A stretch of DNA of 64,000 nt from Oxalicibacterium faecigallinarum. GTDB lineage: Bacteria > Pseudomonadota > Gammaproteobacteria > Burkholderiales > Burkholderiaceae_D. Position 1 is the stretch's first letter. Each line of letters opens with the position of its first letter. The notes beneath the pieces were generated by a model. The model did no database searches. It was not told the DNA's origin and worked only from the letters and a program-made list of their open reading frames with translations. A program made the position numbers and the translations under genes. The stretch spans positions 1,938,008-2,002,007 of the forward strand of contig NZ_BMDI01000001.1 of the NCBI RefSeq assembly GCF_014635705.1. Reading direction: 5' to 3'. Shown here in pieces: positions 18,501-30,671 of this stretch.

Positions 18501-18568
18501 CCCACTCATCATCCGCCGCGTAACGCAATGCGGCGCGCGGCGTTTTTCAGACAGGAACAACGAATACC

Positions 18569-19462
18569 ATGGCAACAAAAAAACAAAAGGGGCTGGGACG
18601 CGGCCTCGATGCCTTGCTGGGCGGTGGCAGCGATTTCAATGAAGCAGTGGCCGCCATTCCCGGTGCGCCATCCACGTTGCATGTGACGGATATGCAGGCC
18701 GGCAAGTATCAGCCTCGTACGCGCATGGATGAAGGTGCGTTGAACGAACTCGCGGCCTCGATCAAGGCGCAAGGTCTGCTGCAGCCGATTCTGGTTCGTC
18801 CGATTACGTCATCGGGTCCGCGCCAGCGTTACGAAATCATTGCAGGTGAACGTCGCTTCCGCGCGTCGCAACTGGCCGGCTTGACCGAGGTGCCGGTGCT
18901 GATCAAGGAAGTTGACGACGAAGCCACGGCAGCCATGGCGCTGATTGAAAATATTCAGCGCGAAGATCTGAATCCCCTGGAAGAGGCACAAGGTATTCAT
19001 CGCCTGATCGCGGACTTCAATTTCACACACGAGCAGGCAGCCAACGCGGTCGGTCGCTCGCGTAGTGCGGTTTCCAACCTGCTGCGTTTGCTGAATCTGG
19101 CCAAACCAGTCCAAACCATGCTGATGGCCGGCGATATCGATATGGGGCATGCACGCGCCTTGCTGGCGGTTGATTCCGCCACGCAAATTTCGCTGGCCAA
19201 CCAGATCGTTGCCAAGCGTATGTCGGTACGGGATGCCGAAAAACTGGTAACCAAGACCACCGTGGAACAAAACGCAGGCGCCAAGCCACGGCAGAAGGAA
19301 AAGTCGCGCGATATCACCCGACTGGAGGAAGAACTGTCCGACGCACTGGCTACCACCGTTGCCATCAAACTGGGCGCGAAAAACAAGGGGCAACTGACCG
19401 TGGATTTTGCCAATCTCGACGCGCTCGACGACCTCATCGCGCGTTTGCGTGGTGGCAAATAG
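18569..19462 (+). CDS. parB: Chromosome partitioning protein ParB (Spo0J)
   Basis: A 297-residue ParB. It binds parS, spreads along DNA as a CTP-dependent clamp and stimulates ParA. The N-terminus is KGLGRGLDALLGG. The CTP/arginine-patch motif GERRFRASQLAG is present, then the HTH (THEQAANAVGRSRSAVSNLLRLL), and a C-terminal dimerisation domain. Its likely sites, two parS, are at 13.6 and 14.4 kb. Confidence 0.97.
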   Translation: MATKKQKGLGRGLDALLGGGSDFNEAVAAIPGAPSTLHVTDMQAGKYQPRTRMDEGALNELAASIKAQGLLQPILVRPITSSGPRQRYEIIAGERRFRASQLAGLTEVPVLIKEVDDEATAAMALIENIQREDLNPLEEAQGIHRLIADFNFTHEQAANAVGRSRSAVSNLLRLLNLAKPVQTMLMAGDIDMGHARALLAVDSATQISLANQIVAKRMSVRDAEKLVTKTTVEQNAGAKPRQKEKSRDITRLEEELSDALATTVAIKLGAKNKGQLTVDFANLDALDDLIARLRGGK

Positions 19463-19585
19463 TTTCTTAAAGTAAATTAATCCGTCACGGAAGGGCTTGC
19501 ACCATAAAAATGAACAACGTGCCGGATGCGGCGTTGTTACGGTGCAATAAGCCGACAACATCTCGTTTTATTGCACCGCAAACGT

Positions 19586-19615
19586 TTGACGCTGTCGTTG
19601 GAAAGCACTTATAAT
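19586..19615 (+). promoter_or_regulatory. Sigma70-type promoter of the atp operon
   Basis: TTGACG (19586-19591), 18-bp spacer, TATAAT (19610-19615). It is in the 244-bp gap between parB and atpI, about 90 bp upstream of atpI. Confidence 0.75.
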
Positions 19616-19706
19616 CCCGCTGCTTCACGGAACGCGAGAGTTTGTTTTAATTTCAACTCAGTAAGCGGAACGCTTTTTCCCGCTGGACTGCACATCTGGA
19701 CCTGCC

Positions 19707-20045
19707 ATGCTGCCCGTCGTCATTACGCAATTTGCGGCAACGGTCATCTGTAGTGCGATCGCAGGATGGATCGCCGGTCTTCCAGGGTTCTATTCTGCTT
19801 TGTTGGGTGGCTTGTGCTGCGTGGTGCCTAACGGTCTGTTTGCCTTGCGTTTATATATTGCGGCGCAACTGAGCAAATCCGTCAGCCCCAACGTGTTTTT
19901 CGTCGGGGAATTTGTAAAGCTTGGCGTAACGGCTGCTGCCTTGTGGGCAGTCGTTCATTTTTACCAGGATGTCAATGTGCTGGCGCTCGTCGCTGCCTTC
20001 ATCGTGGTACTGAAAAGTTACATCATCTTATTATTTAGGCACTGA
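19707..20045 (+). CDS. atpI: ATP synthase assembly protein I
   Basis: A 112-residue protein with four predicted membrane helices, in the position of AtpI. AtpI helps assemble the c-ring of the Fo sector and may affect Mg uptake. The sequence is poorly conserved in general, so the call rests on hydrophobicity, size and place before atpB. Confidence 0.88.
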   Translation: MLPVVITQFAATVICSAIAGWIAGLPGFYSALLGGLCCVVPNGLFALRLYIAAQLSKSVSPNVFFVGEFVKLGVTAAALWAVVHFYQDVNVLALVAAFIVVLKSYIILLFRH

Positions 20046-20047
20046 CA

Positions 20048-20878
20048 ATGGCTGCTGATCACGCACCTACTGCGACAGAATATATCAAGCATCACCTCGG
20101 ACATCTGTCGAACGCACACCAGAATAGTGTGGTCGATTTTTCGATTATCAACTACGACACGATTTTCTGGTCGGTCCTGATGGGCGTGATCGGTTTGTTC
20201 GTGATGTATCTGGCTGCACGTAAAGCCACCTCCGGCGTGCCAACCCGCTTCCAGGCCGCGGTGGAAATGCTGGTTGAAATGGTCGATGACCAATCCAAAT
20301 CCATCATTCACGGCAATCGTACTTTCATCGCGCCGCTGGCTCTGACGGTTTTCGTCTGGGTCGCGCTGATGAACTGCCTCGACTTCATTCCGGTTGATTT
20401 CCTGCCACGCGTGTTTGCTTGGACGGGTCTGGGTGCCGAGTATGGCGATCCACTTTATCACCACCGTATTCTGCCTACCGCTGACTTGAATGGCGCGCTG
20501 GGCATGGCGCTGGGTGTGTTTGCTCTCATGCTGTACTACGGCATCAAGATCAAAGGCATCGGTGGCTGGCTGCACGAATTGTTTGCTGCACCATTCGGTA
20601 TCTGGATGGCACCAGCGAACGTGCTGTTGAACATCATCGAATACGCAGCGAAAACCATTTCGCTGGCAATGCGACTGTTCGGCAACATGTATGCAGGTGA
20701 ACTCGTGTTCATGCTGATCGCGCTGCTGGGCGGTATGGCAACGGCATTCGGTTTTATCGGCCACGTGATCGCCGGTTCGATATGGGCAATCTTCCATATC
20801 CTTATCGTATTCTTGCAGGCTTTCATTTTCATGATGCTGACGCTGGTGTATCTCGGCCAGGCGCATGAAGGGCATTGA
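20048..20878 (+). CDS. atpB: ATP synthase Fo subunit a
   Basis: A 276-residue polytopic subunit a that forms the proton half channels against the c-ring. The essential arginine is in [17 protein letters not shown]. It follows atpI after two bases. Confidence 0.97.
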   Translation: MAADHAPTATEYIKHHLGHLSNAHQNSVVDFSIINYDTIFWSVLMGVIGLFVMYLAARKATSGVPTRFQAAVEMLVEMVDDQSKSIIHGNRTFIAPLALTVFVWVALMNCLDFIPVDFLPRVFAWTGLGAEYGDPLYHHRILPTADLNGALGMALGVFALMLYYGIKIKGIGGWLHELFAAPFGIWMAPANVLLNIIEYAAKTISLAMRLFGNMYAGELVFMLIALLGGMATAFGFIGHVIAGSIWAIFHILIVFLQAFIFMMLTLVYLGQAHEGH

Positions 20879-20896
20879 TCAAGATTGTTGTAGTAA

Positions 20897-21190
<294 letters not shown>

Positions 21191-21263
21191 TTAACGTTAC
21201 TGTCGATTCTCATTCTGCCGAACCCCGTGTTCGGCACTTGTTATTCTTGAGAAGGAAATCACT

Positions 21264-21734
21264 GTGAACTTAAATGCAACCTTGTTTGCACAGTTCGTGG
21301 TCTTTTTCGTCCTGGCGCTGTTCACGATGAAATTCGTGTGGCCGCCACTGATGAAGGCACTCGATGAGCGTGCTGCAAAGATCGCGGATGGTTTGGCTGC
21401 AGCAGAGCGCGGCAAGTCCGATCTGGCTATCGCTGAAAAGCGTGCCCAGGCAGAAGTCGCCGCAGCACAGGAAGCTGGCCAAAAGCGTATCAGCGATGCT
21501 GAAGCACGTGGTCAGAGCATCATTGACGAAGCGAAAAAGACGGCATCTGAAGAAGCGGCACGCATTATCGCTGCTGCCAAGGCAGATGCAGATCAGCAAG
21601 TTACCCAGGTCCGTGAAGCACTGCGTGACCAGGTTGCCACATTGGCAGTCAAGGGTGCCGAGCAGATCCTGAAACGTGAAGTCAATGCTGCGGCTCACGC
21701 CGATCTGTTGAACCAACTGAAAACCGAGCTGTAA
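21264..21734 (+). CDS. atpF: ATP synthase Fo subunit b
   Basis: A 156-residue peripheral-stalk subunit. One N-terminal membrane helix (about residues 5-25) is followed by a long charged Ala-rich coiled coil that links Fo to delta on F1. Confidence 0.96.
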   Translation: MNLNATLFAQFVVFFVLALFTMKFVWPPLMKALDERAAKIADGLAAAERGKSDLAIAEKRAQAEVAAAQEAGQKRISDAEARGQSIIDEAKKTASEEAARIIAAAKADADQQVTQVREALRDQVATLAVKGAEQILKREVNAAAHADLLNQLKTEL

Positions 21735-21736
21735 TC

Positions 21737-22270
21737 ATGGCAGAACTCGCAACGATTGCCCGTCCTTACGCCGAAGCTCTGTTCCGTGTGGCGAAATCTG
21801 CTGATCTGAACGGCTGGTCCGTTCTGGTTACCGAAATGGGTCAGGTTGCTGCGCTTCCAGAAGTGTATGCGCTGGCAAACAACCCGAAAGTTTCGGATGC
21901 TGATATCGCTGCCGTGTTCACCGCGGCACTGAAATCGCCGGTTGGTGCAGAAGCGAAAAATTTCATCAGCATGCTGATTGAAAATGATCGTCTGACCCTG
22001 CTGCCCGAAATCGCTGAACAGTTCCACGCATTGAAAAATGCGGAAGAAGGTGCTGCTGATGCCGAGATCGTCAGCGCATTCGAGCTGTCGCAGGCGCAGG
22101 TGTCCGATCTGGTCGCTTTGCTGGAAAAGAAATTCGGCCGCAAGCTCAATCCATCTGTCACCGTGGATAACACGTTGATCGGTGGTGTGCGCGTCGTTGT
22201 CGGTGATGAAGTGCTCGATACCTCGGTGCGCGCCAAGCTGCAACACATGCATGTTGCGCTGACGGCCTGA
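21737..22270 (+). CDS. atpH: ATP synthase F1 subunit delta
   Basis: A 177-residue delta subunit joining the b-dimer to the top of the alpha3beta3 head. It starts [19 protein letters not shown] and ends with the conserved [20 protein letters not shown]. It is two bases after atpF. Confidence 0.96.
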   Translation: MAELATIARPYAEALFRVAKSADLNGWSVLVTEMGQVAALPEVYALANNPKVSDADIAAVFTAALKSPVGAEAKNFISMLIENDRLTLLPEIAEQFHALKNAEEGAADAEIVSAFELSQAQVSDLVALLEKKFGRKLNPSVTVDNTLIGGVRVVVGDEVLDTSVRAKLQHMHVALTA

Positions 22271-22319
22271 TCGTCCGTGCCCTCAAGCCCAAGCTACAGA
22301 GAAAATTTTAGGAGTTTAT

Positions 22320-23855
22320 ATGCAACTCAACCCGTCTGAAATCAGCGAGCTGATCAAGAGCCGGATTCAAGGGCTCGGCGACAGCGCTGAGATTCGCAAT
22401 CAAGGTACGGTGATTTCCGTGTCCGACGGTATCTGCCGCATCCACGGTCTGTCGGAAGTCATGCAAGGTGAAATGCTGGAATTTCCGGGCAACACCTTCG
22501 GCCTCGCGCTGAACCTGGAACGTGATTCCGTCGGTGCCGTTATTCTGGGTGAATACGAGCACATTTCCGAAGGCGATACCGTCAAATGCACGGGCCGCAT
22601 TCTGGAAGTGCCGATTGGTCCTGAACTGCGTGGCCGTGTGGTCAATGCGCTGGGTCAGCCAATCGACGGTAAAGGTCCTGTCAATGCAAAACTGACCGCA
22701 CCGATCGAAAAGATCGCGCCAGGCGTTATTGCACGTCAATCCGTTGACGAACCACTGCAAACCGGTATCAAGGCAATCGACGCCATGGTGCCAATCGGTC
22801 GTGGTCAGCGTGAGTTGATCATTGGCGATCGTCAAACCGGTAAGTCTGCCGTTGCTGTTGATACCATCATCAACCAAAAAGGTCAGGGCGTTACCTGTAT
22901 CTACGTTGCAATCGGTCAGAAAGCATCGTCGATCAAAAACATCGTGCGCGCACTGGAACAAAACGGCGCCATGGAATACACCATTGTCGTCGCCGCGTCG
23001 GCTTCGGAATCGGCTGCCATGCAGTTCGTTTCGGCCTACTCCGGTTGCGCCATGGGCGAATACTTCCGTGATCGTGGTCAAGATGCACTGATCGTCTATG
23101 ACGATCTGTCGAAACAAGCGGTTGCATACCGTCAGGTTTCGCTGCTGCTGCGTCGTCCACCAGGTCGTGAAGCATTCCCTGGCGACGTGTTCTATCTCCA
23201 CAGCCGTCTGCTGGAACGTGCAGCACGCGTCAACGCTGATTACGTTGAAGCCTTCACCAAAGGTGAAGTCAAAGGTAAAACCGGTTCGTTGACCGCATTG
23301 CCGATCATCGAAACGCAAGCTGGTGACGTTTCCGCATTCGTTCCAACCAACGTGATTTCGATTACCGACGGTCAGATCTTCCTGGAAACCAACCTGTTCA
23401 ACTCCGGCATCCGTCCTGCAATTAACGCAGGTATCTCGGTGTCGCGTGTGGGTGGTGCAGCACAGACCAAAGTCATCAAAGGCCTGTCCGGTGGTATCCG
23501 TACCGACTTGGCGCAGTACCGTGAACTGGCAGCATTTGCACAGTTCGCTTCGGACCTCGACGCAGCAACCCGCAAACAGCTGGACCGCGGCGCACGTGTG
23601 ACCGAACTGCTGAAACAAGCGCAGTACGCACCCCTGTCGATCTCGTTGATGGCGGTTTCGCTGTTTGCCGCCAACAAGGGTTTCTTCGACAGCCTCGAAG
23701 TCAAAGATGTATTGCGTTTTGAGTCGGGTCTGCATGGCTTCATGAAGTCCAGCCACGCTGCTCTGCTGCAAAAAATCGAAGACACCAAGAAGCTCGAGAA
23801 AGACGACGAAGCGACATTGGCAGATGCAATTGCCGATTTCAAAAAATCGTTTTGA
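22320..23855 (+). CDS. atpA: ATP synthase F1 subunit alpha
   Basis: A 511-residue alpha subunit, the non-catalytic nucleotide-binding subunit of F1. The P-loop GDRQTGKS is at residues 169-176, followed by the conserved [20 protein letters not shown] region. TAGGAG precedes the start. Confidence 0.98.
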   Translation: MQLNPSEISELIKSRIQGLGDSAEIRNQGTVISVSDGICRIHGLSEVMQGEMLEFPGNTFGLALNLERDSVGAVILGEYEHISEGDTVKCTGRILEVPIGPELRGRVVNALGQPIDGKGPVNAKLTAPIEKIAPGVIARQSVDEPLQTGIKAIDAMVPIGRGQRELIIGDRQTGKSAVAVDTIINQKGQGVTCIYVAIGQKASSIKNIVRALEQNGAMEYTIVVAASASESAAMQFVSAYSGCAMGEYFRDRGQDALIVYDDLSKQAVAYRQVSLLLRRPPGREAFPGDVFYLHSRLLERAARVNADYVEAFTKGEVKGKTGSLTALPIIETQAGDVSAFVPTNVISITDGQIFLETNLFNSGIRPAINAGISVSRVGGAAQTKVIKGLSGGIRTDLAQYRELAAFAQFASDLDAATRKQLDRGARVTELLKQAQYAPLSISLMAVSLFAANKGFFDSLEVKDVLRFESGLHGFMKSSHAALLQKIEDTKKLEKDDEATLADAIADFKKSF

Positions 23856-23883
23856 TCTGACTGTAGCGAAGGAGTAAACCCTC

Positions 23884-24759
23884 ATGGCTGCAGGCAAAGA
23901 GATACGTGGCAAGATCAAGAGCGTAGAAAATACGAAGAAGATCACCAAGGCGATGGAAATGGTCGCGGCATCCAAAATGCGCAAGGCGCAGGACCGGATG
24001 CTGGCGGCCCGTCCATACAGCGACAAGATCCGTAACATCACGGCCAACCTGTCGCAAGCCAATCCGGAATACTCGCATCCTTTCCTCGTGAAGTCGGATG
24101 CGTCGAAGACGGTTGGTTTTATCATCGTCACGACCGACAAGGGTCTGTGCGGCGGCATGAACACGAACACCCTGCGTGCCGTGACCACCAAGCTGCGCGA
24201 GCTCGAAGCGGAAGGCAAGAAAGTGCAAATCGCTGCAATCGGTAACAAGGGGCTGAGCTTCTTGAACCGAATCGGCGCACCGGTTGTTTCGCAAGTGACC
24301 CAGATCGGCGATACGCCGCATCTGGAAAAGCTGATCGGACCGATCAAGGTGTTGCTGGACGCATACGAAGAAGGTCGTCTCGACGCCGTCTATCTCGTGT
24401 ACACCAAATTCATCAATGCGATGAAACAGGAGCCACGGATGGAACAGCTGCTGCCTTTGTCGGCAGATCGGCTGACGGCGGATGAGGGTTCCGATGCAAT
24501 GTCGTGGGAATACATCTACGAGCCGGATGCACAGACCGTCATCGATGATTTGCTCATGCGTTACGTTGAAGCACTGGTATTCCAGGGCGTAGCGGAAAAC
24601 CTGGCGTCCGAGCAATCGGCGCGTATGGTGGCGATGAAAGCAGCGACCGACAATGCCGGCAGCGTGATCAGCGAACTGAAACTCGTCTACAACAAGACGC
24701 GTCAGGCAGCGATTACGAAAGAACTGTCCGAAATCGTCGCGGGTGCGGCAGCGGTTTAA
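23884..24759 (+). CDS. atpG: ATP synthase F1 subunit gamma
   Basis: A 291-residue central-stalk subunit. The N-terminal helix ([23 protein letters not shown]) and the C-terminal helix ([20 protein letters not shown]) that form the rotating coiled coil are both intact. Confidence 0.97.
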   Translation: MAAGKEIRGKIKSVENTKKITKAMEMVAASKMRKAQDRMLAARPYSDKIRNITANLSQANPEYSHPFLVKSDASKTVGFIIVTTDKGLCGGMNTNTLRAVTTKLRELEAEGKKVQIAAIGNKGLSFLNRIGAPVVSQVTQIGDTPHLEKLIGPIKVLLDAYEEGRLDAVYLVYTKFINAMKQEPRMEQLLPLSADRLTADEGSDAMSWEYIYEPDAQTVIDDLLMRYVEALVFQGVAENLASEQSARMVAMKAATDNAGSVISELKLVYNKTRQAAITKELSEIVAGAAAV

Positions 24760-24809
24760 TGTGATTGCAGACGGCATCAGTGATGCTGTTTGCAACAACC
24801 AGATTTTAA

Positions 24810-26234
<1,425 letters not shown>

Positions 26235-26321
26235 TGGTTGAAGCCGGTGCGATGAACTTCATCACACCGGCAGTCGCATCGATCTGTGGATCGATTTCTG
26301 CACGAAATAAAAGGTTCTCAC

Positions 26322-26744
26322 ATGGCACACACAATGCGCGTAGATGTCGTCTCAGCCGAAGAAGAAATCTTCTCCGGTCAGGCGGAATTCGTTGCGCTGC
26401 CGGGTGAAGCAGGCGAACTCGGTATTTTGCCGGGCCACACGCCGCTGATCTCTCGCATTCGTCCAGGCGCGGTACGCATCAAGGTGCCGGGCAAGACGGA
26501 AGACGAATTCGTGTTCGTCGCGGGCGGTATCCTTGAAGTGCAACCCGAAGTGGTAACGGTTCTCGCCGATACCGCCATTCGTGGTGGCGATCTGGATGAA
26601 GCCAAGGCAGCAGAAGCAAAACGACTGGCTGAAGAAACACTGGCTAGCAAGGATTCGCAAATCGATTACGCACAGGCACAGGCCGAACTGGCCAGTGCCG
26701 TGGCGCAATTGGCAGCGATTCAGCGTCTGCGTCAAAAACGCTGA
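26322..26744 (+). CDS. atpC: ATP synthase F1 subunit epsilon
   Basis: A 140-residue epsilon subunit with the N-terminal beta sandwich ([19 protein letters not shown]) and C-terminal helical hairpin that can inhibit the enzyme. ATG 26322 is preceded by AAGG; an in-frame GTG at 26286 would add twelve residues that do not fit the family. It closes the operon. Confidence 0.97.
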   Translation: MAHTMRVDVVSAEEEIFSGQAEFVALPGEAGELGILPGHTPLISRIRPGAVRIKVPGKTEDEFVFVAGGILEVQPEVVTVLADTAIRGGDLDEAKAAEAKRLAEETLASKDSQIDYAQAQAELASAVAQLAAIQRLRQKR

Positions 26745-26763
26745 TTGCTATTCCGCATACAAT

Positions 26764-26791
26764 AAAGGGCAGCTACGGCTGCCCTTTTTGT
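26764..26791 (+). terminator. Rho-independent terminator of the atp operon
   Basis: AAAGGGCAGC (26764-26773), loop TACG, GCTGCCCTTT (26778-26787), continuing into a T run. Confidence 0.95.
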
Positions 26792-26813
26792 TTTTTCACT
26801 CAAGATTCTCATC

Positions 26814-27248
26814 ATGATCAATCAACATCCTGACGTCATCACCAAGCTGCTTAACGAATCGCGCGTCATTGCCGTGGTTGGACTTTCCCCCAAACCGGAT
26901 CGCCCGAGTCACGAGGTGGCGGCGTACTTGCAGCGTCATGGTTATCGGATTATTCCCATCAATCCGGCCAGTGCTGGCACCAGCATTCTCGGAGAGCATT
27001 GCTATGCCACGTTGACCTTGGCAGCAGCGGCCTTGGCCGAGCAAGGCGTGCAGATTGATCTGGTGGACGTGTTCCGCAAGCCAGACCAGGTCGAGCCGAT
27101 TGCTGACGAAACGATCGCCATCCATGCCAAGGGTTTCTGGTTGCAGCTTGGTATCGTGAATGAGGTTGCCATCGATAAAGTACGTGCGGCCGGCATTGCT
27201 GTCGTGGCAGACCGCTGTACGAAGATTGACCACGCGATACGCCATTAA
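26814..27248 (+). CDS. YccU-type CoA-binding domain protein
   Basis: A 144-residue CoA-binding (Rossmann) domain protein of the succinyl-CoA-synthetase-alpha-like family. Visible features are IAVVGLSPKPDRPSHEVAAYL, the GYRIIPINP strand and a C-terminal conserved cysteine (DRCTKIDH). Its role is unknown in most bacteria. It overlaps neither neighbour and ppk2 follows 28 bases later. Confidence 0.88.
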   Translation: MINQHPDVITKLLNESRVIAVVGLSPKPDRPSHEVAAYLQRHGYRIIPINPASAGTSILGEHCYATLTLAAAALAEQGVQIDLVDVFRKPDQVEPIADETIAIHAKGFWLQLGIVNEVAIDKVRAAGIAVVADRCTKIDHAIRH

Positions 27249-27276
27249 AGAATCGGAATGTAATCGGGAGAAGAAT

Positions 27277-28086
27277 ATGCCGGACGTTCGTAAGCTGCTG
27301 CGTGCGCCTAAGAACTACAAAATCAAAGAAGAGGACGCCGGACGCAAACCCTTGTCGAGCGGCGACAAGGCGACCGACAAGCAAACGGTGCTGGAGATGG
27401 CGCAGCGTATCTCGGCCTTGCAAGACATTCTCTATGCACAGCGCAAGCACAAGATTCTGATCGTGCTGCAAGGTATGGATACATCCGGAAAAGATGGCAC
27501 CGTACGAGGCGTGTTTGGGCAGATCGATCCGCTTGGCGTGAGTTGCACCTCGTTCAAGGCGCCAACGGAACTAGAAAAGAGTCACGACTTCTTGTGGCGC
27601 GTTCATCCCCACGTGCCGGGTAATGGTGAGCTGGCGATCTTCAATCGCAGTCATTATGAAGACGTGCTGATTACGCGTGTGCATGAGTGGATTGATGAGG
27701 CAGAGTGCAAGCGTCGTCATGCGCACATTTGTGACTTTGAGCGCATGCTGGCAGAAACCGGCACCGTTATCATCAAATGCTTTCTGCATATCTCCAACAA
27801 GGAACAGAAGGCACGTCTGGAAGAGCGAATCGTCGACCCGGACAAGCATTGGAAGCTGAGACCGGAAGATCTTGAAGAGCGTCAGTACTGGCCTGATTAC
27901 CTCACGTGTTACACAGACGCGATCAATGCCACCAATGCGCCGCATGCACCCTGGTACGTTATTCCCGCTGATTCAAAAACACATCGCAATCTGGCGATTG
28001 CCTCTCTCGTGCTTGAAACGCTGGAAAGCCTGGATCTTGCCTATCCAGCTGGCAATCCGGATTACGCCAAGCTGAAGGTGGTCTGA
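27277..28086 (+). CDS. ppk2: Polyphosphate kinase 2 family protein
   Basis: A 269-residue PPK2 that transfers phosphate between polyphosphate and nucleotides. The Walker A is GMDTSGKDG (66-74); the lid region and FNRSHYEDVLITRVH are present. Sequence style suggests the class acting on AMP and ADP, but the class is not certain. ATG 27277 follows GGGAGAAG; the longer in-frame start at 27160 would overlap the previous gene. Confidence 0.9.
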   Translation: MPDVRKLLRAPKNYKIKEEDAGRKPLSSGDKATDKQTVLEMAQRISALQDILYAQRKHKILIVLQGMDTSGKDGTVRGVFGQIDPLGVSCTSFKAPTELEKSHDFLWRVHPHVPGNGELAIFNRSHYEDVLITRVHEWIDEAECKRRHAHICDFERMLAETGTVIIKCFLHISNKEQKARLEERIVDPDKHWKLRPEDLEERQYWPDYLTCYTDAINATNAPHAPWYVIPADSKTHRNLAIASLVLETLESLDLAYPAGNPDYAKLKVV

Positions 28087-28123
28087 CAGCAAACGTCGAG
28101 ACAGACAAGCGTTGAGAAAACGG

Positions 28124-30346
28124 TCAGGAGGCGCGATCGTTGTCGCGCTGCAATTCACTACTCAGTGCCACGACAAGCTCGTCCATGCTGTAGGGCTTCG
28201 CCAGCATGCGCACATCTGGCAGATTGACGCGGCGTTCGGAATAGCCGGTTGCGAGCACGATACGCGTTGAAGCAAATCGCGCACGGACAATCTGCGCGAG
28301 ATCGATGCCATTGATGGTACCTGGCATGACAACATCAGAAAAAACCAGGTCGAAGGTCTTCCCGGACTCGAGGACTTGCAATGCTTCGTCGCCTGACTTG
28401 GCGACCTGTACATCGAGTCCGGCCAGAGACAGTGCGGGTACGATCGTCTCTCTGACGAGCGCATCGTCTTCGACGAACAGCAGCGAGCCGGTGAGCAGAT
28501 ACGGATGCTCCGTGTTTGCGTCCAGTTTGGGCAGCGCGGACGTCAATTTTGTGCGAGGCAGATAGAAGGTAAAGCTGGTACCCATGCCTTCACGACTGTC
28601 GAGTAGCAAGGAACCACCGCTTTGTTTGGCAAAGCCATAGGCTTGCGGTAAGCCCATGCCCGAGCCTTCGCCAATACTTTTCGTCGTGAAGAATGGATCA
28701 AAGGCGCGCGCAGATACTTCCTCACTCATACCGGTGCCTGTATCCGTGATACGGATACGCACGTACTCGCCGGCTGGCAGTTCGTGCTCGCTCATCGCCA
28801 GACGTTCATTGCACGCTTCGATGCTGATGGTGCCACCGTCCGGCATGGCATCACGCGCGTTGATGGTCAGGTTCAGCAAGGCCAGTTCAAACTGTAAAGG
28901 GTCGATCGTGACCAGCCAGAGATCGTGATCGTGATGCAGCCTGAACTCGATATTGCTTGGCAGCGTGCCAGTGAGTAGCGGCGTCGCCTGTCGCATCTGT
29001 TCGCCGACATTCAATGTTTCAAGTCGTGCATCCTGTACCCGACCGAACGCCATGAGCTTGCGCGCAAGTTCAACGCCCCTTGTGACGGCGCGCTGGCAGG
29101 ATTGCAGCAAGGTGCGTTCGCGCTCGCCACTGATGTTCAGCAAACAGATTTGCAGACCGGTAGTTAATGTTTGCAGCACGTTATTGAAATCATGGGCGAT
29201 ACCACCGGTGAGCCGTCCCAATGCTTCCAACTTCTGTCCTTGCAGCAGGGCACGCTGGGAGCGCTCGGACATGGCAACGGCTTCATTGACGCGTCGTTCG
29301 AGTTCGGTATGCGTCTGACTGAGTGACTCGGATGCCTTGGCCATCGCCTGACTGACGGCGTCGAACTCGTACACGCCAGAGCGGCTGACAACGACGGGTT
29401 CGCCCTTGCCGAGTTTCTCGGCGGATTCCTGCAGCTTCTCTACGGCCTTGGTGGCGTTGCGGCCAAGAATGAAGGCGGCGGCGACGGCGAGTCCGAAGAA
29501 GAGCAGGGACAGAATACCTACAACCATGATCGCGTTGTAAGCGCTACGCTTGAACTCGGATTGCGGCACGCTGATAAGAAAGCGCCATTCGGAACGCGGG
29601 GCGCGGCTGAAGAATGCCGTTACGGCTTCGCCCGTCAGTGCTTGTCCGTCGTTATTGAAGCCTTCGTAACTCTCCTGCATCAAACGGACAATCGTGGTAC
29701 GCGCACTCTTGCCGACGAACTTGTCCGCATTGCGGTTGCGTGCCGCGATGATGCCGTTGCGATCAAGAATGGAACCGTTCCATGTGCTGGGCAAGCGTTG
29801 TTCCTGGAAGACGCTTTGCAATTCGCTCGCAAAGACGCTCATCTCCAGAAAATAGATGATCTGGTTGTCACGCTTGACCGGGATCTGGATGAGAAAGCTG
29901 AGCCGCTTGGTAATGGTGGACTCATACATATCGGAGATGATCGTTTCATCGGGTTCTGCCTGCTCGCGCAGCGATTTGATGAGCGGATTCGGATCCCGAC
30001 GGTTCGCCTGATAGGGCAGTCGCGTATTGAGGAGCACGTTGCCATGCAGATCGCTCAGCATGATGGACGACTCAATCGTGGGCGCGACGCGTTTGGCCTG
30101 CAGGTAAAACTGCTGCAGGTCGCCGTCGTCGAGAGCGGACGAGGTTGCCAGTGTTTTCAACACGGCCTCCCGCTTCATCATTTCCCTGTCCACAACCAAA
30201 GCCAATGCCTGTGCGATTTCGCGCATGCTTTGCCGATTGGCTTCTTGTGTTTCTGAAAACACATAGGAAATGCCAATGCCGGCGGTGATGAAGGCGGGAA
30301 TCAGAACAGACAGGAAGAGGACAAGAAGCCGGGTGCGGATGCGCAT
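28124..30346 (-). CDS. Hybrid sensor histidine kinase with receiver domain
   Basis: A 740-residue membrane sensor. N-terminal helix at about 5-30, a periplasmic sensing region of about 240 residues (dCache-like layout), a second helix at about 272-295, then HAMP-like linker and coiled coil. The H-box histidine is His385 in GGIAHDFNNVL; an HATPase domain (NLTINARDAMPDGG, GEGSGMGLPQAYG) follows. A C-terminal receiver has its phospho-acceptor at Asp671 (FSDVVMPG). ATG 30346 is chosen over TTG 30355. No response regulator or output gene is adjacent, so its target is unknown. Confidence 0.92.
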   Translation of the reverse strand: MRIRTRLLVLFLSVLIPAFITAGIGISYVFSETQEANRQSMREIAQALALVVDREMMKREAVLKTLATSSALDDGDLQQFYLQAKRVAPTIESSIMLSDLHGNVLLNTRLPYQANRRDPNPLIKSLREQAEPDETIISDMYESTITKRLSFLIQIPVKRDNQIIYFLEMSVFASELQSVFQEQRLPSTWNGSILDRNGIIAARNRNADKFVGKSARTTIVRLMQESYEGFNNDGQALTGEAVTAFFSRAPRSEWRFLISVPQSEFKRSAYNAIMVVGILSLLFFGLAVAAAFILGRNATKAVEKLQESAEKLGKGEPVVVSRSGVYEFDAVSQAMAKASESLSQTHTELERRVNEAVAMSERSQRALLQGQKLEALGRLTGGIAHDFNNVLQTLTTGLQICLLNISGERERTLLQSCQRAVTRGVELARKLMAFGRVQDARLETLNVGEQMRQATPLLTGTLPSNIEFRLHHDHDLWLVTIDPLQFELALLNLTINARDAMPDGGTISIEACNERLAMSEHELPAGEYVRIRITDTGTGMSEEVSARAFDPFFTTKSIGEGSGMGLPQAYGFAKQSGGSLLLDSREGMGTSFTFYLPRTKLTSALPKLDANTEHPYLLTGSLLFVEDDALVRETIVPALSLAGLDVQVAKSGDEALQVLESGKTFDLVFSDVVMPGTINGIDLAQIVRARFASTRIVLATGYSERRVNLPDVRMLAKPYSMDELVVALSSELQRDNDRAS

Positions 30347-30671
30347 GGAAGGCAAAGTTACAAGAGTGAGTTAGTTGTTCACACGAGTTGATACTACCAA
30401 GAAAGCGCCGGATTCTGAATAAAAGAAGGCATGGGATTCGCGCTGCCATGATTTGAATAAGAACGATTAATAACGAATCCTTAACAAGCTTTTACAACAA
30501 AAACTGCGCTGCCGTCACATGCAAATTGACCCAGATAATGAGAATCAATATTATTCGCAACAATCAATTTGTTTCCATTTGTATCAAGTAGCCAGCTAAC
30601 GAGTTACCTCCCGACGAATGTCGTGCCGGTAAGTAGTCGCCAGCCAACATCCATTAATCGAGGAGTCCTCC
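30347..30671. other. Intergenic region between the sensor kinase and the siderophore receptor
   Basis: It holds divergent promoters and the Fur box at 30534-30552; otherwise I see no coding frame. The 3' end carries GAGGAG before the receptor start. Confidence 0.6.
30534..30552 (+). promoter_or_regulatory. Fur box upstream of the TonB receptor
   Basis: GATAATGAGAATCAATATT matches the consensus GATAATGATAATCATTATC at 15 of 19 positions by eye and is 120 bp upstream of the receptor start. It indicates iron repression. Confidence 0.85.

Noticed and set aside
19512-19537. Inverted repeat AACAACG / CGTTGTT after parB as a terminator
   Set aside because: The arms are 12 bases apart and no T run follows.
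22308-24347. A 679-codon open frame on the minus strand antisense to atpA and atpG
   Set aside because: It crosses two well-defined genes and their intergenic gap and encodes nothing recognisable; it is a codon-bias shadow.
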